A DNA stretch of 64,000 nt from Burkholderia pyrrocinia (GTDB taxonomy: Bacteria; Pseudomonadota; Gammaproteobacteria; Burkholderiales; Burkholderiaceae), in NCBI RefSeq assembly GCF_022809715.1, contig NZ_CP094460.1, positions 2,666,001 to 2,730,000 of the forward strand. The letters are read 5' to 3'. Made by a program: the position numbers and the translations under genes. The notes below the pieces were generated by a model. The model searched no databases and had not been told where the DNA came from. It saw nothing but the letters and a program-made list of their open reading frames with translations. This document shows positions 28,061 to 35,327 of the stretch, in pieces. Every line of letters begins with the position of its first letter. Positions within the stretch are counted from its first letter, which is position 1.

Positions 28061-28140
28061 GTGTGAGATTCCCTGTCTGGGTAAGCGTGGTCGATGCACG
28101 GTCGCGCACGGTGGTGTCGCCCGCGCGGGCCGGTCAACGT

Positions 28141-28156
28141 TGCAAGTTCCGGGCCA
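28141..28156 (-). promoter_or_regulatory. Sigma-54 (-24/-12) promoter for the ABC operon
   Basis: Read on the minus strand the sequence is TGGCCCGGAACTTGCA: GG and GC are 10 bp apart, with one mismatch to TGGCACG-N4-TTGCA. It lies 80 bp before the start of the DszB-like gene 1. Confidence 0.78.
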
Positions 28157-28230
28157 GCGAATGGAAACGGCGAGGTCGCAGACGGCGCGGGCATCGCGTG
28201 CGATGCGCGGTGCGCGAGCCGGCGCATCGC

Positions 28231-28278
28231 CTGTTGCGTCAGCAACAGTCGCGTCGGCCGCTGTTGCGCATGCAGCAC
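28231..28278. promoter_or_regulatory. Tandem sigma-54 enhancer sites between divergent promoters
   Basis: A perfect copy, CTGTTGC-GTCA-GCAACAG (28231-28248), is followed by a degenerate one, CTGTTGC-GCAT-GCAGCAC (28261-28278). The centre-to-centre spacing is 30 bp, about three helical turns. The pair lies between the -24/-12 promoters at 28141 (minus) and 28427 (plus) and can serve both. The perfect copy matches the site at 22121. Confidence 0.75.
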
Positions 28279-28426
28279 CGGTGCGGCCGATGCAGCAGCG
28301 CGGCACGGGCCTGCTTCGGCGTGAACGGCGACGATCGGCGCGCGCCGCCCGATTGCCGTGGACGCCCGACCCGTAAGGCGCCGTGTGCATTGATCGGCGG
28401 CCACGCACGCGCAGTGGCGAGCGCGT

Positions 28427-28442
28427 TGGCACACCGCGTGCT
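28427..28442 (+). promoter_or_regulatory. Sigma-54 (-24/-12) promoter for the desulfination/TonB operon
   Basis: TGGCACACCGCGTGCT has the GG and GC at 10-bp spacing and a perfect TGGCAC. It lies 70 bp upstream of the monooxygenase start and can drive the whole plus-strand operon to the TonB-dependent receptor. Confidence 0.78.
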
Positions 28443-28512
28443 TTACAGCGCAGCACACGCGCGGCACGCAGGTGCCGCACGCAATCCGAACGGGCCGACA
28501 AGGAGAATCCCG

Positions 28513-29685
28513 ATGGCTGTTGAATTTCTGTGGCGCCTGCCGATGCACGGCGACGGCCGGCGCGCGCACGACCTGCATACGCGCGGCGAATGGAACCGCC
28601 AGCACGCATCGCGCGTCGCGCCGAAAGTTGGCGACGACGATTTCGGCTACATCGACTATCTGTCGCAGGTCGCGCGCGCGGCCGACATCGCCGGCTTCCA
28701 CGGCGCGCTGATTCCGATTTTCCGCTTTACCGAGGAGCCTTGGGTCGTCGCGGCCGCGCTGGCGCGCGAGACGCGCCGGCTGCGGCTGCTGATCGCGCTG
28801 CAGCCGCACTTCGTGCATCCCGTCTATGCGGCGCAGATGGCCGCGAGCCTGCAGCGGATCAGCCGCGGCCGCGTCGAGTGGAACGTCGTCACGGGCGGCG
28901 GCGGCCCCGACCAGCGCGCGTACGGCGACTTCATCGATCACGACAGTCGTTATGCGCGCACCGACGAATTCCTCGATGTCGTGAAGGGCGTGGCGGCCGG
29001 CGAGCCGTTCACGTTCGACGGCCGCTTCTACCGCGTCGAAGCCGGCGGCCTGCTGCCGCCGCTGAGCGGCCAGAAGCCGCCGCGTCTCTATCTGGCCGGC
29101 GCGAGCGATGCCGCGCTCGCGGTCGCCGCGAAACACGGCGACGTGCACCTGAGCTGGGGCGAGCCGCTCGCGAAACAGAAGGAGGTGATCGATGCGGCGC
29201 GCCGCGCGCTCGACCGGCAGAACGCCGAGCGCGACCTACGCTTCGGCATGCGCATCGACGTTCTGGCGCGCGAGACCGAGGAACAGGCGTGGGCCGAGCT
29301 GCGGCAGATGTTCGCGACGGTGGGCGCGTCGACGCGCAACGGCTTCGGCGGGCGCGGCGAATCGTCGGAATCGGTCGGCGCGAAACGCCAGTTCGCGCTG
29401 CACCAGGGCAATACGCAGCACTTCGACGACCTGATCGTCGGCCCGAACCTGTGGGCCGGGATGTCGCAGATCCGCGGCGGCCCCGGTTGCGTGATCGTCG
29501 GCAGCCACGAACAGGTGGCCGAACGGCTCGCGGAATACGTGGACATCGGCGTATCGACGTTCATTCTCGCCAGCAACCCGCATCTCGAGGAGGCGTACCG
29601 CGTGGGCGAGGAAGTGCTGCCGCTCGTCGACGGCGCGCTGAACGCGCGCGGCACGCATGCGGCGCTGCGCGTGGCCGGCGCCTGA
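28513..29685 (+). CDS. SsuD-like FMNH2-dependent sulfonate monooxygenase
   Basis: 390-residue luciferase-like flavin monooxygenase. FLWRLPMHGDGR at the N-terminus and FILASNPHLEEAYRVGEEVLPLV at the C-terminus are close to SsuD/MsuD signatures, and DHDSRYARTDEFLDVVKG is the substrate/flavin segment. It should cleave a C-S bond using reduced FMN and oxygen, releasing sulfite or a sulfinate. No flavin reductase gene is in this operon, so FMNH2 must come from elsewhere. AAGGAGA precedes the ATG. It is first in the sigma-54 operon and directly upstream of a DszB-like desulfinase, which suggests sequential attack on the substrate. Confidence 0.92.
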   Translation: MAVEFLWRLPMHGDGRRAHDLHTRGEWNRQHASRVAPKVGDDDFGYIDYLSQVARAADIAGFHGALIPIFRFTEEPWVVAAALARETRRLRLLIALQPHFVHPVYAAQMAASLQRISRGRVEWNVVTGGGGPDQRAYGDFIDHDSRYARTDEFLDVVKGVAAGEPFTFDGRFYRVEAGGLLPPLSGQKPPRLYLAGASDAALAVAAKHGDVHLSWGEPLAKQKEVIDAARRALDRQNAERDLRFGMRIDVLARETEEQAWAELRQMFATVGASTRNGFGGRGESSESVGAKRQFALHQGNTQHFDDLIVGPNLWAGMSQIRGGPGCVIVGSHEQVAERLAEYVDIGVSTFILASNPHLEEAYRVGEEVLPLVDGALNARGTHAALRVAGA

Positions 29686-29729
29686 GCGCGGCGGCAATCC
29701 TCCGCATTCCAACGACAAGGACACTCACC

Positions 29730-30776
29730 ATGACGACACTCGCTGCGCAGGCCACGGCCTGCGACGCACTCTGGTACACGCGCTGCCCGGTGCCGACCGC
29801 GCTCGGCATCGCCGTGCATCGCGGCTGGTTCGACGAGGAGTTCGGGCCGGACGGCATCGCGCTTCATTCGCTGCAGGAGACGGCCGACGCCAACAAGCGC
29901 GAATCGCATTTCGATCACAGCCTGCCGCACTCGTTCCGGCAGGGCGGCAACATTCCCGCGCTATGGGCGCGGGCACGCGGCGCGGATACGTGCGTGATCG
30001 GCCTGTCGTGGACCAACGAATTCCAGGCGATCGTCACGCTGCCCGAGCGCGGCATCCGCACCGCGCGTGATCTGCGCGGCCGGCGGCTCGGGCTGCCGCG
30101 CCATCCGATCAGCATCGACTTCTGGCGCGCGGCCGCGTTGAAGGGCTTCCTGAGTGCGCTCGAACTGGAAGGGCTCGGCCATGGCGACGCCGAATGGGTC
30201 GACTTGCCAGACACACGCGAGCGCCGCACCGGGCCAGCATCGTTTGCGCGCGGCCCGCACGAGTACGGGCTCGAGATCGCGGCGCTCGTGCGCGGCGACG
30301 TCGACGCGGTGTTCGTGAAAGGCGTCGCGGGTCTCGAAACCGTGCACCTGATCGACGCACAGGTCGTCATCGATCTCGGCGCGCACCCCGATCCGCTCGT
30401 GCGGATCGGCAACGGCACGCCGCGCACGCTGACCGTCGATCGCGCACTGATCGACGCGCGCCCCGATCTCGTGAGCCGCTTCCTGTCGGTCGTGGTCGGC
30501 GCGGGCGACTGGGCCACGCGCCATCCGGCAGAGACGGTGGCCTACATCGGCCGCGAAACGCGCGCGTCCGACGAGTGGGTGCGCTACGCATACGGCGCGG
30601 ACGTGCACCGGCATCTGGAAACCGGGCTCGCGCCGACGTCGATCGACGGACTGGTCGCGTTCAAGGATTTCCTCGTCGAGTGGGGGTTTCTCGAGCGCGA
30701 TTTCGATGCGCGCGCATGGGTCGATCCGGCGCCGTTCACGCAGATCGACCGGCATCGTCATGCGTGGGTCGCGTAG
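29730..30776 (+). CDS. DszB-like sulfinate desulfinase (paralogue 2)
   Basis: 348 residues, cytoplasmic. Aligns with DszB (2'-hydroxybiphenyl-2-sulfinate desulfinase), which hydrolyses an aryl sulfinate to a phenol and sulfite. All three catalytic positions are kept: C19 in WYTRCPVPTALG, H60 in ESHFDHSL and R70 in SFRQGGNIPALW. The fold is that of a periplasmic-binding protein; automatic pipelines may therefore call it a binding protein, but it has no signal peptide and sits in a catabolic operon. It lies 44 bp after the monooxygenase gene. Confidence 0.85.
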   Translation: MTTLAAQATACDALWYTRCPVPTALGIAVHRGWFDEEFGPDGIALHSLQETADANKRESHFDHSLPHSFRQGGNIPALWARARGADTCVIGLSWTNEFQAIVTLPERGIRTARDLRGRRLGLPRHPISIDFWRAAALKGFLSALELEGLGHGDAEWVDLPDTRERRTGPASFARGPHEYGLEIAALVRGDVDAVFVKGVAGLETVHLIDAQVVIDLGAHPDPLVRIGNGTPRTLTVDRALIDARPDLVSRFLSVVVGAGDWATRHPAETVAYIGRETRASDEWVRYAYGADVHRHLETGLAPTSIDGLVAFKDFLVEWGFLERDFDARAWVDPAPFTQIDRHRHAWVA

Positions 30777-30809
30777 CGTGCCGCGGCGCGTCATTGCAAG
30801 GAGTCGAAC

Positions 30810-31622
30810 ATGACAGGGCTGACGATCGAATACGGCGTGCCGCCCGCGCGCCGGCACGCGGCGCGCGCCGCGCCGCGTGCGGCTGCCGCGGTTGCGGTGG
30901 CTGCGGTACGACCGCCGTCGGCGGTGCCGTCTGCGCGCACGGACGCGCGGCCCGCGCAGACGAACGGGTGGCGTGGCGCGGGCGCAGTGGCACTCGCCGT
31001 CGCGACGCTGCATGCAGGTATCGCCTTATTGGCGGCGCGTGCGCCCGCCGAACCGCCCGTGCAACCGCCGAGGCCGTTGCCGATGACGGTCGAGCTGACG
31101 CGACCGCCTGAACCGTTGCCGCAGGCCGCGCATCCGCCGCCGCCGACCGTGCAGCCGAAGCCGCTGCAGCAGGCGCCGACCCCGCCGAAGCCACGCGCGG
31201 CCGTTCCGCATCAGGCGGTCGCGCCGGCTGCCGTGCCACGGGTGGCGCGAGAAGCAGCGGCCGCGGCGCCCGCACTGGCACCGACCGCTGCCGCGCCGAC
31301 CACCCCAGCGCAGGTCCCCGCGCCTGCCGCACCGGTGCGCGAAATCGCGCCGATCGGCGACGCGGCTTACCTGCGCAACCCGGCGCCCGACTATCCGGCG
31401 TTCGCGCAGGACCAGGGCTGGGAAGGGCGCGTCGTGCTGCGCGTGCATGTGCTCGCGAACGGCACGCCCGATTCCGTCGACGTTCGTACGAGCAGCGGCC
31501 GCCGCATGCTCGACAACGCGGCGGTGAACGCCGTGAAGCGCTGGACGTTCGTGCCCGCGAAGCGCGGCGACGAGGCTGTCGACGGCTGGGTCAACGTGCC
31601 GATCGATTTCAAGCTGGGCTGA
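30810..31622 (+). CDS. tonB: TonB energy transducer
   Basis: 270 residues. One transmembrane anchor at about residues 55-75 (AGAVALAVATLHAGIALLAA) is followed by a Pro/Ala-rich periplasmic linker (about 78-185) and the TonB C-terminal domain from about 190 (APDYPAFAQDQGWEGRVVLRVHV, then GRRMLDNAAVNAVKRWTFVPA). It transmits proton-motive force to an outer-membrane receptor. With exbB and exbD next and a receptor four genes on, it forms a private energising complex within the organosulfur operon. AAGGAG lies before the ATG. Confidence 0.94.
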   Translation: MTGLTIEYGVPPARRHAARAAPRAAAAVAVAAVRPPSAVPSARTDARPAQTNGWRGAGAVALAVATLHAGIALLAARAPAEPPVQPPRPLPMTVELTRPPEPLPQAAHPPPPTVQPKPLQQAPTPPKPRAAVPHQAVAPAAVPRVAREAAAAAPALAPTAAAPTTPAQVPAPAAPVREIAPIGDAAYLRNPAPDYPAFAQDQGWEGRVVLRVHVLANGTPDSVDVRTSSGRRMLDNAAVNAVKRWTFVPAKRGDEAVDGWVNVPIDFKLG

Positions 31623-31663
31623 CCCGCCGGGCAGCCTGCCACATTTTTCAAGGAACTCACATC

Positions 31664-32380
31664 ATGAACGGTATTCCGACCACCTTCATCGTTCAGGGCG
31701 CGCTCTGGCTGCTCGCCGTCTTTTCCGTCGTCACGTGGACGCTGATCGTTGTGAAGGCGATCCAGAGCCTGCGGGCGAGCGCGCGCAACCGGCGTTACGT
31801 CAGCGCGTTCTGGGCCGCGAACAGCTTCCACGAGGCGGCCGCGCTCGACGGCGCGAACAGCCCGGTAGGCGAACTCGCCGCGACCGGCTTCGACGCGTTG
31901 CGTCGCGCCGACGAGAGCAGCGCGCACGATCTCGAACACAGCTGGAGCCGCCACGACCTGCTCGAACGCCATCTGCGGCAGCAGATCCACAACGCGCGCC
32001 GGCGCGAGGAGGCGGGACTCGCGGTGCTCGCGTCGATCGGCAGCACCGCGCCGTTCGTCGGGCTGTTCGGCACCGTGTTCGGCATCATCCACGCGCTGAC
32101 CGCGATCACGCACAGCGCGTCGGCGAGCATCGACGTCGTCGCCGGGCCGATCGGCGAGGCGCTCGTCGCGACCGGGATCGGCATCGCGGTCGCCGTGCCG
32201 GCCGTGCTCGCGTACAACTTCTTCGTGCGCCGCGTGAAGGCCGCGTCGGCCGATCTCGATGCGTTCGCAACCGACTTCGTCACGCTCGCGCAGAAGGCCG
32301 GCTTCCGCGTGCCGGCCGCCGCACCTGCCGCCACGCCGGTACACCGTGCCGGCGAAACCCGTCAGGAGGCGTTCGCATAA
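31664..32380 (+). CDS. exbB: ExbB proton-channel protein
   Basis: 238 residues of the MotA/TolQ/ExbB family, with one N-terminal helix (FIVQGALWLLAVFSVVTWTLIVV) and two later helices (VLASIGSTAPFVGLFGTVFGI and ALVATGIGIAVAVPAVLAYNFF). With ExbD it forms the proton-driven motor for TonB. The stop codon overlaps the exbD start by one base. It lies inside the sigma-54 operon rather than in a general iron-uptake cluster. Confidence 0.95.
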   Translation: MNGIPTTFIVQGALWLLAVFSVVTWTLIVVKAIQSLRASARNRRYVSAFWAANSFHEAAALDGANSPVGELAATGFDALRRADESSAHDLEHSWSRHDLLERHLRQQIHNARRREEAGLAVLASIGSTAPFVGLFGTVFGIIHALTAITHSASASIDVVAGPIGEALVATGIGIAVAVPAVLAYNFFVRRVKAASADLDAFATDFVTLAQKAGFRVPAAAPAATPVHRAGETRQEAFA

Positions 32381-32790
32381 TGGCTTTCTCGTCCTCTTCC
32401 GACAACGACGACGTGCTTAGCGAAATCAACATCACGCCGCTCGTCGACGTGATGCTCGTACTGCTCGTCGCGTTCATCGTCACGGCGCCGCTGCTCAACA
32501 ACGCGGTGCACGTGAATCTCCCGAACACCGTCGCTACTTCGCCGGCCGACCGCAAGCCGAACGTCACCGTGAGCGTCGACGACAAGGGTGTCGTGTATCT
32601 CGACAAGCGCGTGGTCGCGCTCGCCGAGGTACCCGCCGAGCTGGCCGCGCTGAAGGCCGGCCGGCCCGACGTCGCGCTCGACCTGCAGGCCGACGAGCAC
32701 GTGCCGTACGGCACCGTCGCGAAGCTGATGGCCGCGATCGAGCATGCGGGGATCACGCGGCTGTCGGTGCTTACCGCGCCGCGCGGCTGA
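32380..32790 (+). CDS. exbD: ExbD motor protein
   Basis: 136 residues with one helix near the N-terminus carrying the essential Asp (ITPLVDVMLVLLVAFIV), then a periplasmic domain (NVTVSVDDKGVVYLDKRVV, LDLQADEHVPYGTVAKLM). It pairs with ExbB in proton conduction. The start overlaps the exbB stop (TAATG). Complete by length. Confidence 0.95.
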   Translation: MAFSSSSDNDDVLSEINITPLVDVMLVLLVAFIVTAPLLNNAVHVNLPNTVATSPADRKPNVTVSVDDKGVVYLDKRVVALAEVPAELAALKAGRPDVALDLQADEHVPYGTVAKLMAAIEHAGITRLSVLTAPRG

Positions 32791-32824
32791 TGGGCCTTTC
32801 ACGACTCTTTTTCCGAACGCATCC

Positions 32825-33901
32825 ATGAGCACCACGGCTTCACACAACGTCCGTTCGATCTGGTACACGCGCTGTCCGGTGCCGACGCCGCTCGGCATCG
32901 CCGCGCATCTAGGCTGGCTCGACAGCGAATTCGCCGGCGACGGCATCACCGTGCACGCGCTGCAGGAGAACCAGCACGCGGCGCTGCATCATGCGCATGT
33001 CGATCATTCGCTCGACAACGCGTTCCGGCAGGGCGGCAGCATTCCCGCGCTGTGGGCACGCGCGGCCGGCGCGGACACGCGCATGGTCGCGCTGACCTGG
33101 GTCGACGAGGCGCAGGCGATCGTCGCGCTGCCGGAAACCGGCCTGAAGCAGCCGAAGGACCTGCGCGGACGCCGCATCGGCCTGCCGCGCCGCGACGGCG
33201 AGCGCATCGACATCTTCCGCGCGGCGGCGCTGCGCGGCTTCGTCAGCGCACTGTCGCTCGACGGGCTTGGCCCCGGCGACGTCGAATGGGTCGACGTGCC
33301 CGCGTCGAACCTGCGCGTGCCCGTATCGACACCGGTCAGCCGCGACGCGGCATTCAACCATCCCGCGAGCCTGTCGAGCCGGCGGCTCTATGCGGCCGAG
33401 GCGGCGGCGCTCGTGCGCGGTGACGTCGACGCGATCTACGTGAAGGGTTCGCTCGGGCTGGAAACCGCGCACCTGATCGGCGCACAAGCGGTCGTCGACA
33501 TCGGTTTTCATCCCGATCCGCAGATCCGCATCAACAACGGCTCGCCGCGGCCGCTGACCGTCAATGCGTCGACGCTCGAGCGCCATCCCGACATCGTCAG
33601 CCGCTTCCTTGCGCGCGTGACCGATGTCGAAGACTGGGCGCGCGAGCATGAGCAGGAAGTGCTCGGCTATCTCGGCCGCGAGACGGGGTCGGGTCACGAC
33701 TGGCTGCGGCTTGCCTACGGCGCCGACGTCCATCGGCGGCTGCGCACGGATCTCGACGACGCGTCGATCGCCGCGATCGACGATTTCAAGCGCTTCCTGG
33801 TCGACTGGCAGTTCCTGCCTGCCGACTTCGACGTGCACGCATGGATCGACCGGCGCGCACTCGACGGCATCGCGACGCTGTCTCGCGACGCCGCGCGGTG
33901 A
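32825..33901 (+). CDS. DszB-like sulfinate desulfinase (paralogue 3)
   Basis: 358 residues, closely related to the protein at 29730. The DszB catalytic set is complete: C17 in WYTRCPVPTPLG, H58 in HAHVDHSL and R68 in AFRQGGSIPALW. The middle region KDLRGRRIGLPRRDGERIDIFRAAALRGFVSALSLDGL is shared with paralogue 1 more closely than with paralogue 2, so duplication and divergence gave different specificities. It lies between exbD and the MFS gene, and its stop overlaps the next start. It has no signal peptide. Confidence 0.85.
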   Translation: MSTTASHNVRSIWYTRCPVPTPLGIAAHLGWLDSEFAGDGITVHALQENQHAALHHAHVDHSLDNAFRQGGSIPALWARAAGADTRMVALTWVDEAQAIVALPETGLKQPKDLRGRRIGLPRRDGERIDIFRAAALRGFVSALSLDGLGPGDVEWVDVPASNLRVPVSTPVSRDAAFNHPASLSSRRLYAAEAAALVRGDVDAIYVKGSLGLETAHLIGAQAVVDIGFHPDPQIRINNGSPRPLTVNASTLERHPDIVSRFLARVTDVEDWAREHEQEVLGYLGRETGSGHDWLRLAYGADVHRRLRTDLDDASIAAIDDFKRFLVDWQFLPADFDVHAWIDRRALDGIATLSRDAAR

Positions 33902-35115
33902 GCGTGCCGGCACGCGTCGTCGACGCATGGCGGCGCGAGCGTTTCACCGGCGGCTTCATGCTGCTGGCGCTCGCGAGCGGCACGACGATCAGCATGGCGC
34001 AGCTCGCGACGACGCTGTACGCGTTGGCGCTCGGCGTCGACAGCACGCGGCTCGGCGTCATCGCCGCGATGGAGCCGCTCGGCATCGCGTTGATGACGTT
34101 GCCGGCCGGGCTGCTCGTCGCACGCTACGGTGCGCGGCGCGTGTACTTCGCCGCGAGCTTGGGGCCGATGCTGCTCAATCTCGTCGTGCCGTTCACCGGC
34201 GCGTGGTCGCTGATCGCACTCACGCAAGGGTTGATCGGGCTGTGCATCCCGTTCCGGATCGTGTCGATCAACGGCGTGTTCCTCGCGCGTCTCGCGCAGA
34301 TCGGCCTGGCGCGCGCGGGCTGGTATCGCGCGGCCATGTCGGTCGGGACGGGCATGGTTGGGCCGTGGCTCGCGAGCTGGCTAACCGGCGCGCACGGCGC
34401 GGTCGCGACGTTTTGCGCGGCGTCGGCGAGCTTCGCGGGCATGGCGCTGTTCAGCCGAATGCTGCTCGGCGACGCGGAGCAGCCGCCGCGCCGTGCGCGG
34501 CACGAAACTGGCGGGCTGCGCAAGTTGCTTGCGCTTGCCTGGAGCCACGATGTACGCGAGCAGCTTGTGCTGGAGGCCGTGAACAGCGCGACACGCTCGC
34601 TCGCCGGCACGTATACGGTGGTGCTCGCGATTCAGTCACTCGGACTGTCGCAGACGCGCGCCGTCGCGCTGCTGACATTGCAGGGTGCCGTTGCGGTGAT
34701 TGCCCTGTTCGGGCTCGGACATGTCGCGCAACGGATGACGGAGCGTCGTTGCCATGCCCTCAGTCTCGCGGGCGGCATCGCCGGGCTGCTCGCACTCGGC
34801 CTCGCGCGCGACGCGTGGATCGTCGGCGCGGGGCTCGCCGCGCTGTGCGCCGGTTCGTCGATGCTGCATCTCGTCAACATGCAGCATCTGGGCCGCCATC
34901 CTGCCGACAAGAGCCAGGTGTCGAGCCTCTACAACCTCGCGTCGATGACCGGCGCGTTCTGCGGCCCGCTGGCCGGTAGCGCGCTCGCGCCGTTCGTCGG
35001 ATTGCCGGTCGTGTTTCTGTGCTGGCTGCCCGTGGTCGTGCTGGTTGCGTTCGCGCTGCGGCTTGCGCACGTGCGTCGCGGCGCGCTGCGACCGTTGCCC
35101 GCGAAACTGTCCTGA
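33898..35115 (+). CDS. MFS transporter of the organosulfur operon
   Basis: 405 residues, about 12 transmembrane helices. Motif-A-like sequence appears as LVARYGARRVYFAASLG. The start is a GTG that overlaps the stop of the desulfinase gene (GTGA), giving MSVPARVVDAWRRERFTGG. The direction of transport cannot be read. It could import the substrate, complementing the ABC system, or export a desulfinated product that cannot be used as carbon source. Confidence 0.88.
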   Translation: MSVPARVVDAWRRERFTGGFMLLALASGTTISMAQLATTLYALALGVDSTRLGVIAAMEPLGIALMTLPAGLLVARYGARRVYFAASLGPMLLNLVVPFTGAWSLIALTQGLIGLCIPFRIVSINGVFLARLAQIGLARAGWYRAAMSVGTGMVGPWLASWLTGAHGAVATFCAASASFAGMALFSRMLLGDAEQPPRRARHETGGLRKLLALAWSHDVREQLVLEAVNSATRSLAGTYTVVLAIQSLGLSQTRAVALLTLQGAVAVIALFGLGHVAQRMTERRCHALSLAGGIAGLLALGLARDAWIVGAGLAALCAGSSMLHLVNMQHLGRHPADKSQVSSLYNLASMTGAFCGPLAGSALAPFVGLPVVFLCWLPVVVLVAFALRLAHVRRGALRPLPAKLS

Positions 35116-35327
35116 TCGCCTTCGGGGCGGATGTCGCGCGCTGCGGCGGTGTTGCGTGGCAAACAGTTCGCCGCTCCTCACAGATGCGTATGCAGCAACA
35201 CGCGAGCCGCACGGGCGCCGGAAGCCCCGCGCGACGGTCTTTTCGATGCTGGCATCCGAATTGCAATACAGAACCCGTGCGTCGCGCACGCACGTGCGTT
35301 CAACCGATCAAACAGGATGACTCATCG

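Noticed and set aside
35150..35175. GTTGC...GCAA near the TonB receptor as a further sigma-54 enhancer
   Set aside because: Arms and spacer do not match CTGTTGC-N4-GCAACAG and no -24/-12 promoter follows.
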